DNA of 64,000 nt. Source: Cycloclasticus sp. 46_120_T64 (GTDB lineage: Bacteria; Pseudomonadota; Gammaproteobacteria; Methylococcales; Cycloclasticaceae). Below the pieces are notes generated by a model. The model did not search any database and had not been told where the DNA came from. It saw nothing but the letters and a program-made list of their open reading frames with translations. Positions 8,439-16,742 of the stretch are shown here, piece by piece (positions within the stretch are counted from its first letter, which is position 1; every line of letters starts with the position of its first letter). The stretch lies in contig MAAM01000011.1 in assembly GCA_002162695.1 (NCBI GenBank), positions 248,001 through 312,000 of the forward strand. Reading direction: 5' to 3'. Both the position numbers and the translations under genes were made by a program.

Positions 8439-9224
8439 TTGTCCGAGCAAAACCAGATAGTCCTCGTTGAAAAAAAAGAGGGTGTACTCTTTATAACGAT
8501 TAATCGGCCAGAAAAGCGTAACGCCTTGGCGCGTGAAGTTTTAAGTTTGATTAAAGATACTTTTAATGCCTATCGCGACGATCAAAGCGTCAAGCTGGCG
8601 GTATTAACCGGTGCTGGTGATAAAAGCTTCGCCGCCGGTGGTGATTTGCATGATTTATACGATGTGAGAACCGATCAACAAACGCGTGAAATGTCGGATG
8701 AGGCATTCCAATGTTTGGAAGCGGTTCGGCAGTTCCCGTTACCGGTTATTGCGGTGCTTAATGGCGATGCCTTAGGTGGCGGCAGTGAATTAGCCATCGC
8801 TTGTGATTTTCGTTTAGCGGCTGCGCACGCACGTATTGGTTTTATTCAAGGTAAATTAAATATTACCAGCGCATGGGGCGGTGGCCCAGATCTGGTTAAT
8901 TTAGTTGGGGCTAGACAAGCGTTACGTTTGTTTACGACCAGCAAAATAGTGCAACCAACAGAAGCACTAGCGCTTTCCTTGTTTGATCAAGTGGCCGAGT
9001 CAGGGCAGTCTAATGAACAATTAATTGAAGGTTTTATTGCGCCGATGATGGGTAAAACCAGCACGGTTTTGCGTGGTTTTAAAGCATTGTCGAAAGCTAA
9101 AAGAGATGGGCTGAGTCGCGAACAGCTACGCGATATTGAAGCCGATTGGTTAGTGAAAAGCTGGACCGAGCAACCCCATTGGGATGCGGTCGATCAGTTT
9201 ATGAATTCAAGGAAAGCAAAATGA
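8439..9224 (+). CDS. Enoyl-CoA hydratase/isomerase superfamily protein, ECHDC1/YgfG-like (putative acyl-malonyl-CoA decarboxylase)
   Basis: Crotonase-fold protein, 261 aa. The oxyanion-hole regions SFAAGGDLHDL and NGDALGGGSELAIACDF are present. At the place where hydratases have QPE (first catalytic Glu) it reads GKLNITSAWGGGPDL, and the second Glu region reads GARQALRL. This pattern resembles mammalian ECHDC1 (ethylmalonyl/methylmalonyl-CoA decarboxylase), so decarboxylation of a malonyl-type CoA ester is more likely than hydration. The TTG start at 8439 is chosen because a perfect GGAGGG lies seven bases upstream; the ATG at 8424 contains that GGAGGG and has no RBS of its own. The stop overlaps the mutase start (ATGA), so the two are translationally coupled. 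Confidence 0.82.
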   Translation: MSEQNQIVLVEKKEGVLFITINRPEKRNALAREVLSLIKDTFNAYRDDQSVKLAVLTGAGDKSFAAGGDLHDLYDVRTDQQTREMSDEAFQCLEAVRQFPLPVIAVLNGDALGGGSELAIACDFRLAAAHARIGFIQGKLNITSAWGGGPDLVNLVGARQALRLFTTSKIVQPTEALALSLFDQVAESGQSNEQLIEGFIAPMMGKTSTVLRGFKALSKAKRDGLSREQLRDIEADWLVKSWTEQPHWDAVDQFMNSRKAK

Positions 9225-10855
9225 GTGAAGAAAAGCAGTTTAAACGTGAAGGTGGCGGTTTTGTTGGTAACCCGTTAATTCCTAAACCAACCACTTCTTC
9301 AGGCTTGGAAGTGCCTAAAGTATTAGAACAACAAGATAATCGCGATGAAGCTCCGTTACCGGGCGAATACCCCTTTACCCGTGGTATTTTTGCCGATGGT
9401 TACCGTGGGCGTTTATGGACTTTTAGGCAGTACTCGGGGTTTGGTTCGGCTGAAGATACCAATAAACGATTTAAGTGGTTATTAGACCAAGGGCAAACCG
9501 GTTTATCGGTCGCCTTGGATTTACCGACCCAGTGTGGTTATGACCCCGTTCACCCAGTAGCCGAACCTGAAGTAGGCAAGGTTGGGGTGTCTATTTCTAA
9601 TTTATCGGAAATGGAAGTGCTGTTCGACGGGATTGATTTAAGTAATATTTCAACCTCGTTTACGATTAACGGCACCGCGGCGATTATTTACGCGATGTAT
9701 TTAGCCTGTGCCGATAAATTGGGGGTGCCGAGGGCTAAATTAACGGGCACGATTCAAAATGATATTTTGAAGGAGTACGTGGCTAGGGGGACGTGGATTT
9801 TTCCAGTCAAACCGTCTATGCGACTGACCTCGGATGTGCTTATTTATGCCGGTGAACAATCGCCGCGTTTTAACGCCATTAGTGTTGCCGGTGCGCACGT
9901 TCGTGATGCCGGTTCTACTGCTGTGGAAGAGCTCGGTTATACGTTAGCGAATGGTTTGGCTTATGTGGAAGAGTTAAAACAGCGTGGTGGCGATATCGAG
10001 AAATTAGCGCAACGTCTGAGTTTCTTTTTCTACGTGCATATGGATTTCTTCGAAGAGATTTGTAAATTCAGAGCGGCGCGCAGATTGTGGGCTAAGTTAT
10101 TAAAAGATCGGTATGGCATCACCAATGAAAAATCATTGCGTTTACGTTTTGGTGTGGTCTGTGGGGGCTCCTCCTTAGTGGCTCCGCAACCGCAAAATAA
10201 TATTGTGCGGGTGGCGGTGGAAACCATGGCCGCGGTATTAGGTGGCGCTCAATCTATTTTCACCTGCGCCTATGATGAGGCCTTCCAGATACCCACCGAG
10301 CGTAGCGCAGAAATTGCCTTGCGTACTCAGCAAATCATTGCTTTTGAAAGTGGGATTAGTAAAACCGTCGACCCACTCGGCGGTAGTCATTATGTTGAAG
10401 ACCTAACCGATAAAATGGAAGCGGAAGCGCTTAAAGTTCTCGATGAAATTGACGAATATGGTGGGGTGATTAAGGCGATTGAAGAAGGTTATATCCAAGG
10501 CAAGATTGCCACGCGTGCACTAGAAAGAAAGAAAAAAATTGATTCTGGAGAAACCGTTGTGGTTGGGCAGAATTGGTTTAGGCGTGAAAATCAAGAAAAC
10601 GAGCACGGTGAAACATTTAGTTTGGATCCTGATACGGCCAGTCGCGTGACCGAAAAATATCACGCGCTTAAATCGAAACGTGATGATGCTTTGGTAACGG
10701 AAAGTTTGCAACGCTTGCAGCAAGCGGCAATCACCGACAGCGAGAATGTTATGCCGTTTCTGGTGGACTGCTGTCATGCCTATGCAACCGTAGGAGAAAT
10801 GGTAGAGACCTTGACTGAGGTTTGGGGTGAATTTGAAGAGCCGTTAGGCTTGTAA
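9221..10855 (+). CDS. B12-dependent acyl-CoA mutase, large (substrate-binding) subunit
   Basis: TIM-barrel subunit of a coenzyme-B12 mutase, 544 aa, lacking a C-terminal cobalamin domain (supplied by the next gene). The start at ATG 9221 overlaps the preceding stop. Residues aligned to methylmalonyl-CoA mutase Tyr89, Arg207 and His244 appear as Tyr71 (RQYSGFG), Arg189 (EYVARGTW) and His226 (AGAHVRDAG). Isobutyryl-CoA mutase would show Phe and Gln, and 2-hydroxyisobutyryl-CoA mutase Ile with a Gln. A carboxylated substrate is therefore favoured. However, the YATMY loop reads FADGY (57-61) and the CoA-contacting LRFHTQTAG segment reads LRFGVVCGG (308-316), and the Tyr beside His226 is Ala. The substrate is thus probably not plain methylmalonyl-CoA. 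Confidence 0.9.
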   Translation: MSEEKQFKREGGGFVGNPLIPKPTTSSGLEVPKVLEQQDNRDEAPLPGEYPFTRGIFADGYRGRLWTFRQYSGFGSAEDTNKRFKWLLDQGQTGLSVALDLPTQCGYDPVHPVAEPEVGKVGVSISNLSEMEVLFDGIDLSNISTSFTINGTAAIIYAMYLACADKLGVPRAKLTGTIQNDILKEYVARGTWIFPVKPSMRLTSDVLIYAGEQSPRFNAISVAGAHVRDAGSTAVEELGYTLANGLAYVEELKQRGGDIEKLAQRLSFFFYVHMDFFEEICKFRAARRLWAKLLKDRYGITNEKSLRLRFGVVCGGSSLVAPQPQNNIVRVAVETMAAVLGGAQSIFTCAYDEAFQIPTERSAEIALRTQQIIAFESGISKTVDPLGGSHYVEDLTDKMEAEALKVLDEIDEYGGVIKAIEEGYIQGKIATRALERKKKIDSGETVVVGQNWFRRENQENEHGETFSLDPDTASRVTEKYHALKSKRDDALVTESLQRLQQAAITDSENVMPFLVDCCHAYATVGEMVETLTEVWGEFEEPLGL

Positions 10856-10865
10856 GGAATAGATC

Positions 10866-11258
10866 ATGTTAAAAAACAAACGAATTTTAGTTGCTAAACC
10901 CGGCCTCGACGGACACGATTCCGGCGCAAAAGTTATCGCTTTGGCTCTCCGCGACGCTGGAGCCGATGTGATTTATACCGGCTTACGAAAAACACCGGAT
11001 TATATTGCGCGTATTGCGATTGATGAAGATGTTGATGCGGTCGGCCTCAGTATTTTGTCCGGTAGTCATGTTGCCTTATTGCAGCAGACCCGCGATTCAT
11101 TACGAGAGATGGGAGCTGAGGATATGGTTGTGTTTGTTGGGGGTACTATTCCACCACAAGACGTTGATACGCTAAAAAAAGGTGGTGCGGCGGCGGTGTT
11201 TACCTCTGATATGACCATTGACGATACCTTGGAAGAAGTTCGCTCCTTACTGGTATGA
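10866..11258 (+). CDS. Acyl-CoA mutase small subunit, cobalamin-binding
   Basis: Flavodoxin-like B12-binding protein, 130 aa, with the base-off/His-on signature Asp15-x-His17-x-x-Gly20 (LDGHDSGAK), Ser62-x-Leu64 (LSILSG) and Gly92-Gly93 (VGGTIPP). It lies ten bases after the large subunit, and AGGAATAG serves as RBS. Split mutases of this type are known for archaeal methylmalonyl-CoA mutase, isobutyryl-CoA mutase and 2-hydroxyisobutyryl-CoA mutase. His17 supplies the lower cobalt ligand in the complex. Confidence 0.94.
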   Translation: MLKNKRILVAKPGLDGHDSGAKVIALALRDAGADVIYTGLRKTPDYIARIAIDEDVDAVGLSILSGSHVALLQQTRDSLREMGAEDMVVFVGGTIPPQDVDTLKKGGAAAVFTSDMTIDDTLEEVRSLLV

Positions 11259-12397
11259 ACGCGGTAATCGACAATAATGCACCCTTAACAGGGATTCGTG
11301 TTATCGAAATTACGCATATGTTGGCGGGGCCTTATAGCGGCATGTTATTGGCCGATATGGGCGCAGACGTTATTAAAATTGAAACCGGAGCGGGGGATTT
11401 AGGGCGGCAAATGGGCTCACGTTATATTGGTGAGCAGAGTGTGTATTTTGCCAGTTTAAATCGCAACAAAAAAAGCATTTGTGTGGATTTGGCGAGTGAA
11501 GAAGGGCAGCAAACCTTGCACGCCTTAGTGAAGGATAGTCATGCGCTCATTTGTAATTTACGCCCAGCAGCGATCAAGAAGCTGGGTTTGACTTACGATG
11601 CACTAAAACAATTTAACGATAAAATTGTTTGCCTTGCGATTACCGGTTACGGCCTAGAAGGCCCGTATGCCGATAAACCGGCTTATGATTATGTTATCCA
11701 GGCCTTGGCAGGGGTGATTGCGCTGACGGGTGAACCCGATGGACCGCCGGTTAAGTGTGGTTATTCGGTGGTTGATAATATCGCCGGTAATATGGGCAGT
11801 TTGGGCTTACTGGCGAAAATTATTCACGGTAAAGGCGGGCAGATTGATTTGTCCTTGTATGACACTTTGTTATCGCAGCTTAATTATGTGGCCGCTGATT
11901 ACCTCAATGGTGGTGATGACCCTAAGCGAAATCGAGGGGGTGGCCACCCTTATTTAGTACCAGCACAATTGTTTTCTACAAAAGACGGTTGTCTGGCATT
12001 ATTCATCAGTCATGATCGGTTTTGGCAGACCTTTGCTAAGACGGTCGAACGTGAGGATTGGTTAGAAGATAAGCGTTTTACCACCGTGCAGGCTAGATTT
12101 GAGAACCGTGATTTAGTGGTGTCTGCGCTTGAGTCACTCTTTATTCAGCAGACGACACAATACTGGGTGTCTTTATTAGACCCTGCGGGTGTTGTTATCG
12201 CCGGTGTGCAGTCATTGGGTGAATCCTTAGACAGTGAGTTGACGCAGAGTCAGGACATGTTGCTGGATGTGGTGTACCCAGAAGGGGTGCTTCGACTGAT
12301 TGCTAACCCTCTGAAAATGAGCGGTAGCCAGTCTCCTACCAAGCCTTCACCCGCATTGGGCGAACATACCGACGAAATTTGTATGGGCTTATTATGA
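11255..12397 (+). CDS. Class III CoA-transferase (CaiB/BaiF family)
   Basis: Transfers CoA between carboxylic acids through an aspartyl-CoA intermediate; 380 aa, normal for the family. The N-terminus LTGIRVIEITHMLAGPYSGM and LADMGADVIKIE are diagnostic. The likely nucleophile is Asp174 in SVVDNIAGNMG. The start overlaps the mutase small-subunit stop (ATGA), and its own stop overlaps the GTPase start. In the functionally parallel E. coli Sbm operon the CoA-transferase (ScpC) is of class I, so this is a non-homologous substitute. A succinate or acyl-CoA donor is likely but not shown. Confidence 0.92.
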   Translation: MNAVIDNNAPLTGIRVIEITHMLAGPYSGMLLADMGADVIKIETGAGDLGRQMGSRYIGEQSVYFASLNRNKKSICVDLASEEGQQTLHALVKDSHALICNLRPAAIKKLGLTYDALKQFNDKIVCLAITGYGLEGPYADKPAYDYVIQALAGVIALTGEPDGPPVKCGYSVVDNIAGNMGSLGLLAKIIHGKGGQIDLSLYDTLLSQLNYVAADYLNGGDDPKRNRGGGHPYLVPAQLFSTKDGCLALFISHDRFWQTFAKTVEREDWLEDKRFTTVQARFENRDLVVSALESLFIQQTTQYWVSLLDPAGVVIAGVQSLGESLDSELTQSQDMLLDVVYPEGVLRLIANPLKMSGSQSPTKPSPALGEHTDEICMGLL

Positions 12398-13266
12398 ATC
12401 GACGAGCGATTGCGCAGGGGCTCACTAAAACCTTAAATGCGAGTGTTAACGAGGTGCTGGCGAGCTCGCAACAATGCACTGACTCTTCAGCGTTAAGGCT
12501 CGGTATAACGGGGGCACCTGGGGTTGGTAAAAGCTCGATGATCGCCCGTTTAGCGGCGTATCGAGCCAATAAAGACAAGCAGTTATCGATATTAGCGATT
12601 GATCCAAGTAGCCCGTTATCGGGCGGTTCTCTGTTGGGTGACAGAATACGCATGGCGGACTTGGTCGATAACCCCGATATTTATATACGTTCCTTACCGA
12701 GTCGTAGCGCGAATGATGGGCTTTGTAATAATGTTCCGGCATTAATTAAGCTGTTAGAGGATGCTGATTTTAGTGAAATCATCCTTGAAACGGTTGGCGT
12801 TGGCCAAGCTGAATATGCGATTCGCAACCAAGTCGATATTGTGATCTTGGTGATGCAGCCGGGTTCTGGCGATACCGTTCAAAGTATGAAGGCCGGGGTG
12901 GTTGAAATGGCTGATATTCTAGTCGTCAATAAGGATGATATGGCCGGCGCCGATATCATTTATGCCGAGCTGGGGGAGATAGCAGCCCGTGGTGGCCGTC
13001 TAGAAGGTTGGTATCCAAAGGTGGTACGGATGTGCGCGCGCGATGGTAAGGGAATTGACAAGCTCAGTGAGGCGATTGATCAGGCGGTAGCTTGGCAGGC
13101 GCAACACCGAGATGTTGAACTGATCAATGCGCAGCGTAAGCGGTATCAATTGCAGAGCTTGCTCGAAAGGCGAGTCGATGAATTACTGAATGCTGCTGAA
13201 CCGCAACTGTTAAGCGATTCGGTGGCCGATTGTTTTAGCCACATCGCGGGCGCGATCAAGGATTGA
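12394..13266 (+). CDS. meaB: MeaB/ArgK-type GTPase chaperone of the B12 mutase
   Basis: G3E P-loop GTPase, 290 aa, that gates cobalamin loading and protects the mutase. P-loop GAPGVGKS is at 40-47, followed by the MeaB hallmark DPSSPLSGGSLLGDRIRM, the switch ETVGVGQAE, and NKDD for guanine. The start at ATG 12394 makes an ATGA overlap with the preceding gene; the ORF extends 15 bases further but without an RBS. It is slightly shorter at the N-terminus than typical MeaB. Placement with both mutase subunits strongly supports the role. Confidence 0.93.
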   Translation: MNRRAIAQGLTKTLNASVNEVLASSQQCTDSSALRLGITGAPGVGKSSMIARLAAYRANKDKQLSILAIDPSSPLSGGSLLGDRIRMADLVDNPDIYIRSLPSRSANDGLCNNVPALIKLLEDADFSEIILETVGVGQAEYAIRNQVDIVILVMQPGSGDTVQSMKAGVVEMADILVVNKDDMAGADIIYAELGEIAARGGRLEGWYPKVVRMCARDGKGIDKLSEAIDQAVAWQAQHRDVELINAQRKRYQLQSLLERRVDELLNAAEPQLLSDSVADCFSHIAGAIKD

Positions 13267-13407
13267 TTGGCGGTCAACCGTTTAGAGCTACCCTAGTGTC
13301 TGGTCTAGCGCGTACCTTACTGGTTTTTTACGAATAAATTCTACGGTGACATTTTGCTGAAAAAAAACATACAGCTCGCAATATTTCTATGGTAAGTTAG
13401 TCCTACC

Positions 13408-13423
13408 TAACGCTTGTTATAAT
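13408..13423 (+). promoter_or_regulatory. Operator TAACGCTTGTTA overlapping a TATAAT box
   Basis: One mismatch from the TAACAnnTGTTA dyad, with a perfect -10 hexamer TATAAT at 13418 overlapping its right half. The start codon of the ligase gene is 20 bases on. This gives the 13444-17540 genes their own regulated promoter. Confidence 0.6.
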
Positions 13424-13443
13424 TCACTTACGGAGAAAAAGTT

Positions 13444-15099
13444 ATGCCTATAAGCCCATTTCTTTCACAAGATCGTATCGATGAAATGACCAATGCTGGA
13501 TATTGGGGGGGTACCACCCTTATTGAGCACTTTAACGAACATGTGCAAAACACACCCGATAAAATAGCGGTGGTTGATTACAGTAGTGAAACGAATGGAA
13601 TACGTTCATTAACGTACAGTGAGCTTGATCGTTACGTAACACGATACTCTGTGGGTTTAATTAAGCTCGGTGTTGAAGCGGGGGATGTTATTTCCTGCCA
13701 GCTAGCGAATAGATGGGAATTTTTAGCGCTGTATTTGGCGTCGATCAGAATCGGTGCGGCGATGAACCCTTTAATGCCTATTTTCAGACACCGTGAACTG
13801 ACCTATATGTTGGGTTTTTCTGAAGCCAAAGTCGTGGTGGTTGCAAAAACCTTCCGAGGTTTTGATCATGAGCAAATGATGCTCGACATTCAACCTGATT
13901 TACCGAGCTTAAAGCATGTATTGGCCATTGGTGGTGAAGATTCACCGGGCTCGTTTGAAGAGAAATTAGCGACGCCTAAATGGGAAGACGAGGCGGGTAT
14001 CGATGCGGTTTTTGCGGAAAGAAAACTTTGTGCAAACAGCGTAACCCAACTGTTATTTACCTCAGGAACAACCGGTGACCCTAAAGGGGTGATGCAAATA
14101 TCCAATACAATTTTGGCTTGTACGCGTAATTTTGTAGAAGGTTATGATCTGACGGATGCTGATAATTTCTTGATGAGTTCTCCTTTAGCGCATCAAACAG
14201 GTTTCTTAGTGGGTATTGCGGTGCCTATTTTCTTGGGTTCAAAAATGGTGTACCAAGACGTTTGGGATGCGGATAAGGCGATTCAAATCGTTCATGATGA
14301 AAAAATTCATTTCACCATGGCATCAACTCCATTCCTATCAGATATGACTAATTCTCCTCTGCTTGATACGGTTAATACCGATCAATTCAGAATATTTGTC
14401 ACGGCTGGTGCGCCTGTGCCACGAGTGGTTGCTGAAGAAGCACGTAATAGAATGCATTGCCAGGTCTATAGCGCTTACGGCATGACTGAGAACTTTGCGG
14501 TCACCCTGTGCAAGCCAGGTGATTCGATCGAGAAGGTTTATGCCACCGATGGTGTTGCGCAAAAAGGTGTGCAAGTACGCCTGGTTGATGCTGAAGGTAA
14601 TGTAGTACCAACGGGTGAAGAAGGGCAAGTGGAAACGCTGGGTTCTTATAATTTCTGCGGTTACTTGAAACGTGAAGATTTAACCAAACAAGCGGTTAAT
14701 GCTGAGGGTTGGTTGAATACCGGTGATTTGGCGCGTATGGATGAAGATGGTTTTATTCGTATCACGGGTCGTTCAAAAGATATTTTGATCCGTGGTGGTG
14801 AGAATGTGCCAGTGGTTGAAGTTGAAAACCTAATTTATAAACACCCTGCGGTACTCGATGCTGCGCTAGTGGGTGTTCCGGATTTACGCTTAGGTGAACG
14901 GGGTTGTTTGTTCGTGACGCTGAAAGACGATGCTGAATTTTCTATGAAGGAAATGGTGCGTTATCTTGAAGAAAATAAAATGGCAAAACAATATTGGCCT
15001 GAATTCCTCGAACTGCCTGAGGACTTGCCTAGAACACTCAGCGGCAAAATCCAAAAATTCAAATTACGCGATATGGCGTTAAAACACGCCGTTAATTAA
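13444..15099 (+). CDS. AMP-forming acyl-CoA synthetase, cyclohexanecarboxylate-CoA-ligase-like
   Basis: Adenylate-forming ligase of 551 aa with LFTSGTTGDPKGVM, SAYGMTENFA, WLNTGDLARMDEDG, GRSKDILIRGGENVPV and the C-terminal catalytic Lys in SGKIQKFKLR. The segment NPLMPIFRHRELTYML and FRGFDHEQM is shared with the ligases at 26778 and 28442 and recalls AliA-type cyclohexanecarboxylate-CoA ligases. It is first in an operon with a thiolase-fold/DUF35 pair and a BadI-like crotonase, behind an operator-promoter overlap. Likely role: activation of the acid entering this branch; the exact acid is unknown. Confidence 0.88.
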   Translation: MPISPFLSQDRIDEMTNAGYWGGTTLIEHFNEHVQNTPDKIAVVDYSSETNGIRSLTYSELDRYVTRYSVGLIKLGVEAGDVISCQLANRWEFLALYLASIRIGAAMNPLMPIFRHRELTYMLGFSEAKVVVVAKTFRGFDHEQMMLDIQPDLPSLKHVLAIGGEDSPGSFEEKLATPKWEDEAGIDAVFAERKLCANSVTQLLFTSGTTGDPKGVMQISNTILACTRNFVEGYDLTDADNFLMSSPLAHQTGFLVGIAVPIFLGSKMVYQDVWDADKAIQIVHDEKIHFTMASTPFLSDMTNSPLLDTVNTDQFRIFVTAGAPVPRVVAEEARNRMHCQVYSAYGMTENFAVTLCKPGDSIEKVYATDGVAQKGVQVRLVDAEGNVVPTGEEGQVETLGSYNFCGYLKREDLTKQAVNAEGWLNTGDLARMDEDGFIRITGRSKDILIRGGENVPVVEVENLIYKHPAVLDAALVGVPDLRLGERGCLFVTLKDDAEFSMKEMVRYLEENKMAKQYWPEFLELPEDLPRTLSGKIQKFKLRDMALKHAVN

Positions 15100-15151
15100 G
15101 TTCGACTAATCACAAAGATTGAAACAGATTAATAATGGAGTTTTTATTTAA

Positions 15152-16327
15152 ATGAGTATTAGAAATAAAGCCTATATTGCAGGCGCGTATGAACACCCTA
15201 CGCGACACGCGATAGACAAGAGTACCGCGCAGTTACACGCGGAAGTGGCTAAGGGAGCGTTGGAAGATGCTGGCCTCACTAAAGATGATGTAGATGCTTA
15301 TTACTGTGCGGGCGATGCCCCAGGTTTAGGTGGTTTATCGATGGTTGAGTACATGGGTTTACAGGTGCAACATATTGATACTACTGAAACGGGTGGTTCA
15401 TCTTATGTGGCGCATATTGGTCACGCCGCAGCTGCTATTGCCGCAGGCAAATGTAATGTAGCGCTGATTACCTTAGCGGGTCGCCCAAAAGCAGAAGGCA
15501 TGGCAACAGGTACAAAACCACGTAACTGGGGCGGAGATGCACCGGATAATAGCTTTGAGTTCCCTTATGGTTCAACCGTAACTAATAACTATGCGATGGC
15601 TGCTATGCGTCATATGCATGAATTTGGTACCACCAGTGAGCAGCTAGCATGGATTAAGGTCGCCGCTTCTCATCACGCACAACATAATGAACGTGCAGCT
15701 ATTCGTAAGGTTTTAACGGTTGAAGATGTGGTTAACTCCCCAATGATTGCCGATCCACTCCATAGAATGGATTGCTGTGTGATTACCGATGGTGGTGGTG
15801 CATTAGTGATTGTTAGCCCTGAAATTGCTAAAAAACTAGAACGTAAATGTGTGCGTATCTTGGGTCATGGCGAAGCGCCAAAAACCCGTATTGGTGGGCA
15901 AATTGATTTGACTTACACTGGCGCTAAATGGTCGGGTCCTAAGGCATTTGAAGAAGCTAAAGTAACGCCGGCAGATATCGATTACGCGTCTATTTATGAC
16001 TCCTTCACTATTACTGTTTTAGAAACCCTTGAAGATCTTGGTTTTTGTGAAAAAGGTCAAGGCGGCAAGTTTGTTGCGGATGGTAATCTAATTTCTGGCG
16101 TGGGTAAGTTGCCGTTTAATACTGATGGTGGTGGTTTATGTAATAACCACCCAGCAAACCGTGGTGGTATGACCAAAGTTTTAGAAGCGGTGCGTCAACT
16201 ACGTGGTGAAGCTCACCCAATGGTACAAGTACCCAACTGTAAACTTGCTGTTGCTCATGGCACCGGTGGTTCACTCGGTACACGCATGGGTAGCGCAACG
16301 GTAATTCTTGAGAGGGACGACGCATGA
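15152..16327 (+). CDS. Thiolase-fold protein (SCP-x/Ltp type) lacking nucleophilic Cys; putative retro-aldolase
   Basis: 391 aa member of the lipid-transfer-protein/thiolase family. The loop normally carrying the nucleophile reads TTETGGSSYV, with Ser83 where thiolases have Cys, and the C-terminal catalytic Cys region reads LAVAHGTGGSLG. His333 (NNHPANRGG) and the family Tyr282 (IYDSFT) are kept. Loss of Cys together with a DUF35 partner is the arrangement described for steroid side-chain aldolases (Ltp2 with ChsH2-DUF35), which cleave tertiary beta-hydroxyacyl-CoA to a ketone plus acyl-CoA. I see no second C-terminal Tyr like that of Ltp2, so the same mechanism is not assured. It could alternatively be a variant thiolase such as BbsB. 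Confidence 0.85.
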   Translation: MSIRNKAYIAGAYEHPTRHAIDKSTAQLHAEVAKGALEDAGLTKDDVDAYYCAGDAPGLGGLSMVEYMGLQVQHIDTTETGGSSYVAHIGHAAAAIAAGKCNVALITLAGRPKAEGMATGTKPRNWGGDAPDNSFEFPYGSTVTNNYAMAAMRHMHEFGTTSEQLAWIKVAASHHAQHNERAAIRKVLTVEDVVNSPMIADPLHRMDCCVITDGGGALVIVSPEIAKKLERKCVRILGHGEAPKTRIGGQIDLTYTGAKWSGPKAFEEAKVTPADIDYASIYDSFTITVLETLEDLGFCEKGQGGKFVADGNLISGVGKLPFNTDGGGLCNNHPANRGGMTKVLEAVRQLRGEAHPMVQVPNCKLAVAHGTGGSLGTRMGSATVILERDDA

Positions 16328-16719
16328 GTCAGTTAGGACCACATAATTCTGCTCCAGAGAGCAATATAGAAATTCAACCTTTTTGGGATGCAACTGCAGA
16401 AGGCAAGTTACTGCTAAAAAAATGTAATGGGTGTGGAAAAATTCACTATTACCCGCGCACCATTTGCCCATTTTGCTTTAGTGATGACACCGTTTGGATT
16501 GAAGCATCCGGCAAAGGTACTATTTATAGTTACAGCGTTATTCGTCGTGTTGAAGTGCCTTATGTGATGGCGTACGTCACCTTAGAAGAAGGGCCAACGA
16601 TGATGACCAATATTATTGACTGTGACATGGACTCGGTGCGTATCGACATGCCAGTGACAGTTTCTTTTGTCGACACGGGTGAAGGCAATGCCTTACCCAT
16701 GTTTACCCCAGCAGCATAA
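16324..16719 (+). CDS. DUF35 OB-fold/zinc-ribbon partner of the thiolase-fold protein
   Basis: 131 aa. The rubredoxin-like zinc ribbon Cys-x2-Cys ... Cys-x2-Cys (KCNGCGKIHYYPRTICPFC) is followed by an OB fold with GKGTIYSYSVIRR and VAYVTLEEG-like strands. Its start overlaps the stop of the thiolase-fold gene (ATGA), as expected for obligate partners. In characterised pairs the DUF35 subunit stabilises the thiolase-fold subunit and helps bind acyl-CoA. Confidence 0.92.
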   Translation: MSQLGPHNSAPESNIEIQPFWDATAEGKLLLKKCNGCGKIHYYPRTICPFCFSDDTVWIEASGKGTIYSYSVIRRVEVPYVMAYVTLEEGPTMMTNIIDCDMDSVRIDMPVTVSFVDTGEGNALPMFTPAA

Positions 16720-16742
16720 TTAAATTAATTACGGAGAACGAA

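Noticed and set aside
9221-10855. Assignment as 2-hydroxyisobutyryl-CoA or isobutyryl-CoA mutase because of the split subunits
   Set aside because: The Ile/Phe and Gln residues that define those enzymes are Tyr71 and Arg189 here.
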